Below are positions 1 to 14,420 of a stretch of 64,000 nt of DNA, in pieces; position 1 is the stretch's first letter; the number at the start of each line of letters is the position of its first letter. Under the pieces are notes generated by a model, which worked only from the letters and a program-made list of their open reading frames with translations, made no database searches and was not told where the DNA came from. The translations under genes were made by a program, and so were the position numbers. The stretch covers positions 221,001-285,000 of the forward strand of contig JAUIRK010000859.1 of NCBI GenBank assembly GCA_030549495.1, in the 5' to 3' direction. The DNA is from Nectonema munidae. Taxonomy: Eukaryota > Nematomorpha > Nectonematoida > Nectonematidae.

Positions 1-1300
1 ATAAACCTTCTCACCACCACAAAACACCACCCTACTTCAATCACCATGCAATCTCATCCTACTACTCACCACACAAAAACAAAGCATTCAAGTATATTCA
101 AAACATTTCAAATTAAAAAAAAATCACGGAACTAACACTTCTCACCAAAAAACTTAACCCAAACGTCATCACTATCCAAAAAACCAAACTCAACCCAAAC
201 AGTAAAACCCCTTGCATTCTACATTACACACACACACACACATCAGAACCGACCGAAACAGCAATTCAACAGGCGGCGGCTTAATAACATACATCCAAGA
301 AAACACGAAGTATACAAAACTCACATCTGAGCATAAAAACACATTCATAGAACATCAAATCGTAAAAGTCATACTAAATAACAACCCCTATGACATCGCT
401 AATATTTACATATCACCCAAAAAACTCCTGATTTCAATAGATAATGCCCACATAACTAACCTTTTCACACACCTCTTTAACCACAAAAATCTTATTCTTA
501 CAGGCGATATCAACGCACATTGAACATAATGGTTTTCTCCTTACACAGAAAACAGAAGCGAAATTATCTAAATTATCCCTAACCCTAACAACTCAAACAC
601 TCGAAACACCACATTCAAACCAGAACCTACACAAATTTCAAAAAAGCGAACTGGCAGTCTTTCTCATCATACATCGAAACCAATATCACTAGCCTTGAAC
701 CTGATCTATTACTTACAAATAACGTACGCACAAACAAAACTCTCACAGACGTGATATTACAAGCAGACAAACTCAACATCCCTAAAGGATACATCATTGC
801 ACCAAGTTAACCTTTTTACTTACGCAGACATCACCATTACATCCACTCACTAACCAAAGCATCACAAAAGCCACTTTCGATGTACAAACATACATCGACA
901 CACAAATGGCTCATCGATAATAAACTCAAACTTAACCAAACAATGTCACACGCAACACTCTTTACACAATATAATTCTGAACACAACACAAAATTCAGCA
1001 TAAAAATCAACAACACTGTCATAGACACTAGTACACACCCAAAAATCTTAGGCATCACATTCGACCCCAAACTCACATACAACAGAAACATACTTACCAC
1101 CAAAGAACCAGCAAATAAAACGCTAAATATTCTCAAAGCCCTATTAGGAACTTTCTGGGGCAAACGCAAAGAAACCATAACAAATACATATAAAGCTATA
1201 AGTCCAATCTTAGAGTACGGTTCCACAATATGGGGACACCCTATCTCTCAAACAAACCTTTCCAAACTAAATAACACAAAACCCAGCTCTCCAATTGGCC
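1..1300 (+). mobile_element. LINE fragment: endonuclease part joined to late RT part
   Basis: A/C-rich sense strand unlike the AT-rich surroundings. Positions 212-523 read as an apurinic endonuclease-like segment, with GGGL near the start and a GDINAH motif at the end, the usual GD-N step of LINE endonucleases. Positions 880-1300 read as the region after the RT catalytic site (WLIDNKLKLN, KILGITFDPKL, PILEYGSTIWG). The catalytic RT core that should lie between them is missing, so this copy has an internal deletion of roughly 1 kb. The window edge cuts the 5' side. The family resembles I/Jockey-group LINEs and matches the composition of the piece at 6063-6960; the clade is inferred from motif style only. 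Confidence 0.75.
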
Positions 1301-1371
1301 TACATGTCAACCTGTATACTACAATGGTTTCTATTTCATGTACAAATGACTAGGGAGACAATGTTCAACTT

Positions 1372-1622
1372 TCTGTTCACATTTTGCTAGATGTAAGATT
1401 TGATATACCTCATTCGGGGAGACGATGCTACATAAGTTATTACCTATATACTACGATGGTTCATCTCCAACCTGTATACCGCGATGATTCATCTCCAACT
1501 TGTATAACGCGATGATTCATCTTCAACTTGTATACCGCGATGATTCATCTCCAACCTATCAGTTCATATTTTGCTAGATGTAAGATTTGATATACCTCAT
1601 TCGGGGAGAGGATGTTAGATAA
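1372..1622. repeat. 28-bp tandem repeat between duplicated flanks
   Basis: Four units of 28 bp (consensus tatac-gcgatgattcatct, then ccaacttg) run from about 1447 to 1557. They are bracketed by two near-identical flanks (about 1375-1430 and 1565-1612) containing ttttgctagatgtaagattt and the phrase cattcggggaga. This looks like a minisatellite that expanded inside a repeated element. No coding signal was seen. Confidence 0.8.
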
Positions 1623-1785
1623 GTTATTACCTATATTTTTCACGATATTAAATAATATATTTTATCAAATAATCAAAATAAAATTCTGTAATCAAAGAAT
1701 CGAAAAATATTATTTAAAAAAGTCAAAAAATATGGAACTTTCTGTTCATATTTTGCTACCTCATACGATGTTACAAAAGTTATTA

Positions 1786-2072
1786 CCTTTACTTTGCAAT
1801 TAGCACGATTTTAAATATTATATTTGTCAAGTAATCAAAGAATCAAAAAATATTTATTCTTTTTAAATACATCGTTGACTCCCTACTTTTAAAATAGAAA
1901 GATAAACCTAGTCTTTAATAATTAATTTTTATCAAATTATGCACATACGAAACTAAAAGTAAGGGGAGCCAACCTATATATTTAAAAGGAATAAATATTT
2001 TTTGATTTGAACATTTTTCAATTGATTGATTACTTGACAAATATATTTAAAATCGTGCAAATTGCAAAGTAA
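1786..2072. repeat. Hairpin-forming inverted repeat, MITE-like
   Basis: The left arm (about 1786-1885, containing tttgcaattagcacgatttt) is repeated in reverse complement at about 1955-2072 (aaaatcgtgcaaattgcaaa). Both arms also share a segment around gtcaagtaatcaa and the AT-rich aaaaaatatttatt. The loop is about 70 nt. A partly similar third segment lies at 1640-1720. The structure fits an old MITE or foldback; no target duplication was identified. Confidence 0.65.
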
Positions 2073-2080
2073 ATTTTTGA

Positions 2081-2555
2081 AGTGTTTCTAAAGCCTGTCG
2101 CTTTTAGTTACAAATTATACCGCATTTCGTTGGTGTCTGGGTGATAGTTTTGAGAATCATTATCCTACAGTGATCGTAAAATGATAATATAAACGTTAAT
2201 TTAAAATCAGTTAAATTTACAATTAATGATACATATACTTAAAAGCTTTCATTTCTGTTTTGAACAAATTCAGTTATAGACATGAAAAATACCTGTTTTT
2301 TTCTAAATAATTGCATACATGTTTTCCTAAATAATTGTCGTTTTAATAAATTTATTTTTTATTGATTTTATAAACTCTTTATTTAAATTCTAAATGTAAA
2401 AAAAATTCTTGGTCGTAATGGGTTATTATATATCAAAATTAAAAATCTTTTCAACTAAAGTTGCCAAATTATATTACAAGATTAATTTTTTTGAACATTT
2501 AAAAATTACTATAATAATAAAACTAGAATAAAGAGAAAAAAATATCAAAATGAAT
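2081..2555. other. AT-rich spacer downstream of EF1A
   Basis: No open frame, repeat or RNA signal was recognised. It lies between the hairpin repeat and the putative EF1A polyadenylation signal. Confidence 0.5.
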
Positions 2556-2561
2556 TTTATT
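2556..2561 (-). terminator. Putative EF1A polyadenylation signal (AATAAA)
   Basis: On the minus strand AATAAA lies 45 nt past the EF1A stop codon, in an AT-rich 3' untranslated stretch. Position and orientation suit 3'-end formation of the EF1A mRNA. No cleavage data are available. Confidence 0.6.
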
Positions 2562-2605
2562 AAATCTACTATCAGAATCAATCGATTATATGTGATAAGT
2601 ATAAA

Positions 2606-4975
<2,370 letters not shown>

Positions 4976-5120
4976 TCAAAAAAATAGCAAAAAACGAGTG
5001 TTAGGAAAGGAAACACGTGACAAAATGTTCGACGAAGAAAGTACGATGTGGTATTAAATAAAGAGCAGGAAAAAATATAAAAAATTAAAAATATTTTTAT
5101 TTATAAAACTATAATTTATT
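4976..5120 (-). promoter_or_regulatory. Likely 5' UTR and promoter of EF1A
   Basis: Immediately upstream of the start codon lie a pyrimidine tract on the minus strand (5000-5013), resembling the 5' terminal oligopyrimidine tracts usual in EF1A mRNAs, and a CACGTG E-box at 5014-5019. AT-rich TATA-like runs lie at about 5055-5080. The transcription start is inferred only from position. Confidence 0.3.
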
Positions 5121-5700
5121 TTAAATAAAAAATATAAAGAAAGTATTTTTATTTCAAACACAATCTAGTCGTAAAATAAAAATTAAGTATTAAAGAGATA
5201 AAAGAAGGAACGTATGACGACCTTAAGGGAAGAATAGAAATCAAATTAATAAATTTAAAAGTTTTCCTTATCAAGGAATGTTCAAGAAATGAAAGGTAAC
5301 AATATTTGTGATAAACTAAATAATGTAAATCATCAGTTTACTGATCATTTTATAAAATCATATGACAAAAATATAAATGGAGGTGTAGAGGTTGTCCTAA
5401 TTTCAAAAAAATTATTATTCTTTTTATAATGAGAGTTTTCAAAAACTAAAAAAAAAGGGGGGGATTATTCATCTTGTTGTTGGGGGTGGGGGGGGTTGTT
5501 ATGGTGGTGGTGTTGATAATGAAAGTTTTGTTAATGAATTATTCAATACTCATCTTAATTTAAATCTTGTAAAGGTATAGTTGTGATTGGGTAAAAAATT
5601 TTTTTAAAATTTAAAATTAGGAAATTTATTAATTCTCTAACTTGAGGGTTAAACAAAAAACCAAAATAAAAATAATGATTCGTTTAAATTTGTTGTTTCA
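5121..5700. other. Non-coding spacer with a G-rich patch
   Basis: AT-rich with no gene recognised. A G-rich patch at about 5456-5512 (runs of 5 to 8 G mixed with T) stands out from the background and could form G-quadruplexes. Confidence 0.4.
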
Positions 5701-5729
5701 AGAAATAATTTAAAAGATTAAAAATTATA

Positions 5730-6060
5730 AAGAACAAAATATAAAAACTAAGTATAACAGCTACCGAGTAGATGTTTCTACAGCTTCCTTATGAAATTTA
5801 AAAATAAGTATTCCATGTAATATATCTATATTTTATAGTAATGCTAATCAATTATTGAGTAGATGAGAGTAATTGTCCAATATTTTGAATGATGGAAAAA
5901 TTTCAGTAGCTGCAGTGACTGATGTAATAGTTCGTAATTTTTGCTCCAAATAAAATACTTTATTGAATAAAAGGGGGATATTATTTTATTTGCCTCAAGA
6001 AGTTTTGTTTAAAGTTATTGAATTTTTTGACCCAAGATTTATTGAGTATCTCACTTTAAG
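5730..6060 (+). mobile_element. Decayed LINE endonuclease N-terminus (weak)
   Basis: A broken plus-strand reading contains SNANQLLSR and NILNDGKISVAAVTDVI, which resembles the start of LINE AP endonucleases (YxNAxxLLxK ... DIIxxTE). Stop codons interrupt it. The assignment rests on motif spacing alone. Confidence 0.35.
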
Positions 6061-6062
6061 AG

Positions 6063-6960
6063 TTGTATTCAAAAACAAAAAAATCATATTTTGCTGTATA
6101 TAGAGAAGTCCTAATTCTCCTTTTTTGGAATCTTCAAATTTACACAGACGCTCAAAACATCATTAACGATCTCAATCTCAATCATAAAATTCCGCTGTCA
6201 TGTCATAGCATAGCCACCAAACTCACCCAACTCGCTCAACATTTCAACATCACCATCACCTGGTCTCCCGACATTCTACATGCACCGAAAACAACATAAT
6301 GGATCAATTATCCAAAACATTAACATCCAACACAACCTTAACCATTGTACCCTCTATCCCTCTAACCTGCATCAAATCTTCAACACACACATCCATCCTT
6401 AACAATTGGTCATCCCTTAACATTTCTCCTCCTCTAATCAATTTTGCGATTAATAATAAAAGCATTTTTCTCGCACGCAACACAATTAGATGGCTCTCTT
6501 TTAACTGCCCAACCTATGCTTATTTTTACAAATTCAAACTACACAACAACCCACTTTGCCGTTTTGGTTGCACAGAAATAGAAACACCAATACACATAAT
6601 CCTTCTATGCCCCATCTTTCAAAACATACGAACCAAACTACTCAAATTCTGCCACTTATATTTCAATGGTATCCCCAACTCCATTTATGACTTTCAATTC
6701 TCCAAGAATTCTCAATCCTGATAAACACAATAGAACCAATTCTTAAAGCACACCAAAAACTTTTCCTTCCATCACACAACTCCTAATTTCATATATCACC
6801 CCTTTAATACAACACTTCTACATTTTCTTTCCTTTTATTTTGTTCCTTTAGAACATAACAACTAATTCGATTTCCGTCACATAGAAACAACCAATCAAAG
6901 CCATCCAAATCATAGCAATACAGCAAGCATATCAGCCAACGCTGGAAAGTGCTTAGAAAT
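6063..6960 (+). mobile_element. LINE 3' part: RNase H remnant, zinc-knuckle tail, 3' UTR
   Basis: C/A-rich like the fragment at the window start. Positions 6063-6299 carry an RNase H-like stretch (IYTDAQNIINDL ... ITITWSPD), resembling the TDS and W-PGH motifs of LINE-borne RNase H. Positions 6299-6721 give a 140-aa open frame ending in the cysteine/histidine pattern typical of I/Jockey-group LINE C-termini: CRFGC then ETPIHIILLC (C-x3-C-x8-H-x4-C). About 240 nt of probable 3' UTR follows. This may be the 3' half of the same family as 1-1300, now separated by EF1A; that link is inferred from composition. Confidence 0.7.
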
Positions 6961-7289
6961 TTCCCTCACTCACTCCCTCCTCAATTTAATCCAGTTTTAA
7001 AGGGTGTCAATTTAAATTGATATTTTTTGTATGGTATTTATACAATTTTTAAATTCATAATTGAAGTTAAATTATGTTTTTTTATTTCAAATAACTGTTA
7101 ATGGAATCTATAGAAATAGATACTAATGATTAGAAATGTGATAACTGTAATATTTGAATGTAATAATATATAATTACATTCTTTTATTATAGTAATAATA
7201 ATGTAATTGTTGAATCTGTACATCATCAAGGACAAATTCAACCTTTTTAGTCTTTCCTTATATTTCAGATGTTTGATTCCAAGAATCTT
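6961..7289. other. AT-rich spacer
   Basis: Nothing recognised between the two LINE copies; possibly 5' leader of the next LINE. Confidence 0.4.
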
Positions 7290-10200
7290 TTTGGTGATTG
7301 TTCTTTGGACTCTTTCAATGTTTGCAGCATCACATGAATAATTAAATGTTCTAATCGTCTAATAAAGTGTGATTCCTGTTCTAAATGGCTCTGCTATGAT
7401 TGTCAAAATTTTGATCACTCACTATTCAAATTACAAGATAAGCATAATTCCAAAGGTCTTAAATGACATTGCATAACTTGTCGTGACCAAGAACAACATA
7501 CTGTTTCTAATATATATGAATTAATTATATTTCAGCAAGACAAAAAGATATCTTCACTGTAAGAGAATTTAGATGCACATATTAAAGCAACACCTAAATC
7601 ATCAAACTCTATCACTACTTATGCTGAGGTAGCCCAAAAAGATAAAATAATTTACCTTAGTTAAAAGAACTTAAATATTGAAGAAGTAAAAGAAAAAACT
7701 ACGTCAATCTTGAACAATGTAAAAATCTTATCTAGCAAACCTACAAAAAACAAACTGAAGATACGTTTTCCTGATAAAGATATCTTAGAAAAAGCTGAAA
7801 ATTTACTCTCTAATAATGATGATATTGAGCTTAAAAAAATCAAGGTTTTACTACCAAAAATCTCATTCGTTATAAACTAAAATTCTGTAATTAATCTAAT
7901 ACTAGATAAAAACGAAGATATAAAGACGATGCTAAAAAATGGAAAAAATTTGGATCTTCTTTTTACAAAAGACATACATAATGATAAAAAATTATTGTTT
8001 TAAAGTTATCCCCTGAAATTTTTTTCATTTATAAAAAAGAAGGATTTCAGCTTTTATTTTATGCTCCAAGTTATGAAATTAAAGCCTTTCTTCTCTTACA
8101 TACAATGTGGGAAATGTTTAATGTTTGGACATACTTCTTTAAAGTGTCTTAGATCAACCATTTGCAAATACTGTTCTTCTCCTCACAAATCAAACGCTTG
8201 TCTTGTTAAAAATATTCCTTCTGACCATAAATGCTATACTTGCCAAAAATATAAAGAAAAGACATCAAATCACTCTGCTATGAATTTCTCATGTCCTTAT
8301 GTACAAAAGAGCTGCAGTATGTTAAAAGTATAACAATAACTAATGATTAACAAAGGTAAAAGCTTTATTTTCGATAACAATATTTATTTTGACACAAATA
8401 ACCTAACAAAACTCACATAATATACATCTAGACCAAAAATTAATAGAATTGTATGAAAATAATATTTTGAGCTTATATGTTTTATCTTTCCATAGCAAGT
8501 TTAATGAACTTGAAATTTTTATAGATAAATTAACTGAGTTCCTAACCAAACCTCTTTCTATAATATGTTTACAAGAAACATGGTGTGTTGAAGAGACAGT
8601 TCAATATAAATGAAAAGTATTCATTACTATCAATGCTCCTAGAAGAGCTTCACTACATGGTGGGCTCTTGTTCTTTGTCCGTAATGATTTATGTGCTCGA
8701 TTAGGTTGTAGCGAGTTTTTTTCTAATTCATTTAAATATCAATCTTTAATAGTTGAAATATCTGATTTCAGAAAACTTATTGTGCACAATATATACAGAT
8801 TACCATCTTTTTGTAGAGTAACAATTGATAATTTTTTGATCTTTTTTGAAAAACTACTTACCAACCTTGATTGAAATTCATTTAATCTTTTCTGTGGAGA
8901 TTTTAATTTTGATTTATTTAAACTAACTAACTCGTATATTAATCGATTTTTTTGTTTGATTATTTCTAATTATTTGATTCCCCTAATTACTTTACCTACC
9001 CGACTACAATCAAACACTCTAATAGATAACTTTTTTCTTTGTAACAATTTTTCTAATTACGCGGCTTATAATTGTATGTCCCATTTCTCTGACCATATAC
9101 CAATTCTATTATCATTAGATCTGAGAATTCGAATCATTAACAAGAAACCTTTCAATGAAAAACTCGATAAAAAATTATTTCAATCTTTAGCTGCAGAAAC
9201 TGAGTGGTTTTTGAATACAGAAGAGAATTATTTAACCCAAAATATACCTTTTTTGATAAAAGAATCAACTAAAACATTGAAAATTAATAAGTATAAATAC
9301 AAATACAAACCTTGGATTAGTTTTGAAATATTAGGCATAATTAAAAAACGTGATAGAGTTTATCAGAAATACAAAAAAAAATAAAAACTTATCAACGAAA
9401 AGCCAATTTATAATTTTGAGAAACAAAATAAAATACAAAATACGGAACTCAAAAGAAAAATATTTCTCTAACAATTTTGCTAAATGCAACTCAATGCAAA
9501 AAGTTTGGTACGAAATAAATGAAGTTATTAAAAATAAGACTAAAATATGTATAAAAGATGGGTTGAATATACTTGATGATTTTGCAGCAGCTAATAAGTT
9601 CAATGAATGTTTCACAAATACAATAAATAATTCCAGTTCAGAATATGATATTTCTTCTCAAAAAAATACACCTGGTTTTTTTGAACTCAATCTTAGCACG
9701 TATGAAGAAATACTAGCAATTATTGATGAATTCAAAGATAATAATACCGATGATATATATTGAATATCAATGAAACATATAAAATACTATTTAAACGTCC
9801 CTTTATCGTATTCTATTAATCTTGCTTTATCAAATAACATGTTTCAATGCATATATAACTTCAATCCAATACATCAATGATTATCAGTTTGGATTTAGAA
9901 ATAACTACTCAACTGAAGCATATCATTCGTATATAGTGGGAAAAATGATAGAGATTTTGGAGAAGACGGACGATGCGGTAATTTCCTTCTTTAAGCTTTC
10001 AAAAGCCTTTGATCGATTAAGCCATTCCTCCCTAATCAAAAATCTTTTCAATTGTAATCTGAGTAAAAGTTGACTACATTTCTTCTCTTCATATCTAAAA
10101 AATAGATTTCAAAAAGTCTAATTAAATGATACACTCTCAGACATTCAACCTATTAAAACGGGTGTTCCTCAAGGATCCATTCTTGCACCAATTCTTTTCA

Positions 10201-11080
10201 ACATCGCCATTAATGATATATTTCATATCGCAGGACTTTTCTCCTATATCCTCTTTGCTGATGACATTTGCGCCTATTTTCCTTTATCTAAAATAAAAAA
10301 CGACACTTATATTGATTCCAATAAGTTAAATTCAGAACTAAATATATTTTTTGATTGGTGTGAAAATAACAACTTTTTGATAAATAAAGTTAAAACAAAA
10401 TGTATGATAATCTCTAATAAACCAAAAATTGATAAGAGTTTCTTAATTCACACCGAAATTGAAGTAGTAGAAAAATTTAATATATTAGGCTTAATTATAG
10501 ATAAGAAACTAAAATTTAATCAACATGTCGAACAAATTGTTTTAAATTTGAACAAAATAATTGGTATACTATATCGTACACGAAATATTTTCCCATTAAA
10601 TATAAAACTTATAGTTTATAAACATCTTTTTTTTTATCATATCTGAATTATAGCATCTTTAATTGGTACCCCCATGGAAAAAAACGAATAGAAATTATTC
10701 AAAAACGAGCATTAAGAGTAGTTTTCAATCTTAAATATAGAGATCATACTAGTATTATCTTTAGGGAGAATAATCTTATAAGATTAGAAGATTTATTTCA
10801 TCTAAGAGTAGCGGTATTTTTGTTTAAAAATTTACATGGACATTTAAACAACATTTTTGGAAATTTCATCAAAGATAAAACAGTCATTCCTTATGAAACT
10901 AGAAATTCTAATTGACCTATTATAGTTCATTATATGCTGAAGGGTTCCAATATTTCTATCTTTAAAAACATGTATTTTTGTTTGATAACTTGGATGTTTC
11001 GTTACCTTCCTTTAAAAATAAAGTAAAAAATTATCTTTTATCTCTAAACAGAATATAACCTTATTTTTCACTTTTAAAAT
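7290..11080 (+). mobile_element. CR1/Jockey-like LINE, near full length but broken
   Basis: ORF1 part: a PHD-like cysteine cluster at about 7367-7490 (CDSC, CYDC, HCITC) followed by a lysine-rich region, then zinc knuckles at 8061-8333 (CGKCLMFGHTSLKC, CKYCSSPHKSNAC, CYTC). ORF2 part: endonuclease from about 8440 (LQETW, then HNIYRLP, CGDFNFDL near 8900, LIDNFF, HFSDHIP), and reverse transcriptase from about 9800 (YQFGFRNNYST; KLSKAFDRL; GVPQGSILAPILFN near 10160; LFADD near 10257; LGLIIDKKLKFNQ). The thumb region continues to about 10900. Several stops and frame changes interrupt both ORFs, so it is not active. It shares architecture with the copy at 54676-58340 but is clearly a different subfamily. 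Confidence 0.85.
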
Positions 11081-11289
11081 CTTTGTGTTAAAAAATAAAA
11101 ATATATTTCTATTCTGAAAAATCTAGAAACGGTCATTTTAGGCTTTTGATTTAATAGTTTTAATAAACTCATAAAATTCGTAAATATTGGTTGGTTGGTT
11201 AGATGATGGTACAGCTTATAGAAAAAATATAATCCGAAAGCTGGTTTGTTACTATCAAAGAAATTTAAATTAAAAATAGCTAATTATAA

Positions 11290-12510
11290 AATAAAATGGT
11301 GACACTTAAGGAAAGAAAACATGGAGTATGAAGAACAAATGCAGGAAAAGAGAAGGAATAGACCGAGGAGAAAGAAAAAAAAAGGAAAGTTAATAGTGAA
11401 GGAATCGGAATACACTGGAGTTGAGAACAAGATGTGTTTTATTGAATTAGTTAGAGAGAGAGAGTATTTTTGAGTAAAGTCGGGTATAGTAGTATATGAG
11501 AGATAGCTTATAAGGAAAAGCCTTTTTGAGAGATATTACTTGAATGGAATCGATCTGTGAGGTGCTTAGTTTTGTCGCAGCTGAAAATAAGGTGATCAGG
11601 GTTTTCTGTACAATCGCAACCAAAGCGTAACGCTTTATTTTTAACTTGGCCTATTTTGAAAAAAAATGCTTTACAACAACAGTTGCCTACTAGCCATCTT
11701 AATATGTTCGGAGGAAGAGCTGCAATTTTTAATTTAGTGAAACTTTGGTTGAGCAATTTAACTCCTAAAATAGGAAACTTTTGATAGTATTTACATTGCC
11801 TCCAAGATTCCGTCAAAAACCTTAGCTTTCAAGAGGTTCTTATAGAAATCTAAAGAGAAAGGATATTTTTGGTTGGAGTAGCAGAGACAATTTTTCTTAT
11901 TCCCGAGTGTCCAAGGGACCAAATTCATCTTAGTGTAAACAGAGTGGTTAATTCTTGGTAAACGTATAAAATGGGTTCCAGGTAGGGGGACTTTGAGGAT
12001 TTGCTTTTTAGCGATTTCAATAATGACAAAGAGTCAGTGAAAATGAAGATTAATGAGAAGTTAGAAAATTTGTTAGCGTTGGCTAGAAGGTGTTTCATAA
12101 CATTAAGCAATGCGATTGATTCCATGTAGAAGGATGAAGATGAAGCGCCAATGTTAAAACCATGATAATACGAAGGTTCTGTCTTTCTCGTGTGGAAGAT
12201 AGCGAATGCGCCGGAGCCAAGAGAGGATCGAAAGTCAAATGAACCATCAGAAAAGATAAACATGCCGTTTGCCCCAAAGACGATTCTTTTGCAGAGTTGA
12301 TAGCGTGATCCTTTGAAAAGCATATGGTTAAATTTACTTGTAAGTTAATTATAGAAGGATTGTAGATAGGTGCGAAAGATACGGGGGATAATTCGAGAGT
12401 GAAGTCCTTAGAGAAGAATTTGAGAAAAAGTTTATGAAAAACAGCAACGTTAGTAAGAGGGCTGCGAGACGGAGTAGGACAGCCGTAACAGTAATAAGAA
12501 CAGTCTTTAG
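11290..12510 (-). mobile_element. LINE 3' part with RNase H, minus strand
   Basis: Minus-strand readings at 11925-12323 show an RNase H domain with the expected acidic residues: FIFSDGSFD, then MESIALL, then FIFTDSLSLL. At 11508-11816 follows a C-terminal domain with FGCDCTENPDHLIFSC, the cysteine/histidine knuckle of I-group LINEs. A further broken stretch at 12330-12500 is probably the RT-to-RNase H linker. Frame changes separate the parts. Positions 11290-11507 are probably 3' UTR. The RT core is missing, and the 12510 end abuts a hAT fragment in the same orientation. Confidence 0.75.
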
Positions 12511-12513
12511 CAA

Positions 12514-12960
12514 TTAATGACAACTTCTTGGAGACAATAGCCTTTTCTTTTGAGATGAGGAACGGAGGAAAGTTTTAATATCCTTTGCAATTGCACTTGC
12601 ATCACTAGTTTCTAGCTCAATAAGCGAGTAAAATCCCTCGTGGAAGACCGAATTCTTAATATAGCGAAAACAGACAGACAATACTTCTTTGCTGCTATTG
12701 TTTTTACACTCCTCTATTAAAATTGAATACATCAATACGGCTTCTATTTCATCTCTAATAACCCTACAAACACTTCCAGCTAAAATTTCTATAAACTCTT
12801 CACATGATAGTGAAGATAAATAGTCTGTTAATGGATGACTTTTCTTAAAGTCTTCATCCATTTTTTTAAAAGTAGGATTTGTAACTAGCATCAGTTTGAT
12901 AAATTCATCCCACTTATCACAATTAAATTAATCAAAAGTCTCCTCATGCCCACGATAGGA
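12514..12960 (-). pseudogene. hAT transposase fragment (DUF4371 / ZMYM1-like)
   Basis: The minus-strand frame 12514-12891 (125 aa) reads SILIEECKNNSSKEVLSVCF and then RYIKNSVFHEGFYSLIELET, the diagnostic core of DUF4371-type hAT transposases (S-I-DE-D-S-KEQLS-RYV). The dimerisation tail and the N-terminal BED/TTF finger are absent. It is a short remnant next to a LINE tail. Similar text on the plus strand at 15645-16200 belongs to a different hAT copy. Confidence 0.7.
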
Positions 12961-13368
12961 CATTTCACATTTGGAAAAAAAAAATGATATTGAGGCAAAA
13001 CTTTTAAATAATTGCAGTTTTCAACAAGAATGGAGTTTAAGTTGGGATCTAAAAATTAATCAATAGGAGTTATTGCTCTTATGAGAGAGGGAGAGAGAAT
13101 TTTTTTTATAAAAAAAGAGAGTTCACAAAAGTAATATAGTGGAGCTAACAATGTGTATATATTTTAATATTTATAATATATATTAACATGAAGAACTATA
13201 TCATCTTTTTCAAGATTATCATTATAAGAAAAATCAATAGCCTGTCTATTTGTATTTATGTCTATTTGTCTACGATTTTCCGAGCGGAACATGGAGAGAC
13301 AGTGATCACTGCTCATAGGATGTTTAAAGAAACTTTAATCATTTTCCATTGCTTTACGCTAGTTATTT
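12961..13368. other. AT-rich spacer
   Basis: No gene recognised; contains a purine-rich agagaggg patch near 13083. A short open frame at 13188-13370 has no recognisable domain and may only lead into the LINE fragment that follows. Confidence 0.35.
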
Positions 13369-13589
13369 AGTTATTTCATTTTAATTTTGCTTGTTTGGGT
13401 TTATTTGGGTAAAAAGACGCTCCGAAAAAATCGCGTGGTTATGATGAACTGAGAATGCATCATATAATTGATATACTTCTTAGTATTGGGTTAGTTTTAG
13501 CTTACATATTCAATGTGTCTCTTCAAATGGTAGAGTTTCATGAATATCTTAAGCTAACGCGAATTGTTCCTGTTTTGAAAAATGGCAAA
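13369..13589 (+). repeat. 221-bp direct duplication, copy 1
   Basis: Matches 14985-15205 over exactly 221 positions with three mismatches by eye (about 98.6 percent identity). This copy is continuous with the downstream LINE reverse-transcriptase reading (KLTRIVPVLKNGKSP), so it is the source context. Confidence 0.9.
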
Positions 13590-14420
13590 TCTCCAGATTC
13601 ACTAGATAATTTTTGACCAATATATCCTGTCTAATTTTTTAAAAATATTCGGGAAAATTATTTCCTCTAGGATTATAGTTTTTCTTTACAAGCATAACAT
13701 TATTAACCCCAATCAATTTGGTTTTTTAAAAATAGATCAACTGAGGACGCTGTTTTATCGTTATGTAGTTCTATTTCTAGCCAATTTTATGGTAAAAAGT
13801 TTAGTATAGTTTTAAGCATTTGATAATGTAAATCATCAACTGCTTCTGCTCAAAAGTTTCTTACATAAAAGAATAATATTATGTTTCTTTTAATGATAAA
13901 TCTGATTTAAAGTTTATAGTAAAAGGTGTGCCTCAAGGATCCATTCTTGGGCCACTTCTTTTTCTGGTATTTATTAATGATATTTACTCTAGGGTAGGCA
14001 AACAAGCTTCTTTAATTTTGTATGCTGATGATGCGGCTATGTTATTAAACTTCAATGATGTTCAACAGTCACTAGTATGACTAATGCTTGTTTAAACTCA
14101 ATTTGAAATTGGTGTTATTATAATCTACTTTTTTTTAACCTCAACAAATGTGTATTTTCCTAAATGAGCAATTGAAGGCAATTTTGACATATCTATCAAT
14201 GGTTTTCTTTTAAGTAGAGTGAATTGTTTTACTTACTTAGGTCTTACTTTTACTGATAATTTGTCATGGTTCAAAAACAATATCCACTCTACACATAAAA
14301 ATTTCCCGACTTCTTGGAATTTTTCGTAAAATAGAAAAATCCTTAGCTTTTCAATGTAAAAAATTACTTTATAATGCTTTTATAGTTCCACATTTCTTGT
14401 ATTGTAATTTGATTTGGGGG
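13420..14420 (+). mobile_element. LINE reverse-transcriptase fragment
   Basis: Broken plus-strand reading with RT landmarks in order: LTRIVPVLKNGKSPDSLDNF (fingers), INPNQFGF, AFDNVNHQ, GVPQGSILGPLLF near 13927, ILYADDAAML near 14018, and a late PHFLYCNLIWG ending at 14420. It has many stops and frame changes. The reading stops exactly where a hAT-like terminus (CAGTGCCGTAACTAG) begins at 14421, so the LINE was the target of a later hAT insertion. Confidence 0.8.

Noticed and set aside
837-1226. 129-aa minus-strand open frame
   Set aside because: It is antisense to the LINE RT reading at 880-1300, which has recognisable motifs; the hydrophobic text is a by-product of A/C-rich codons read backwards.
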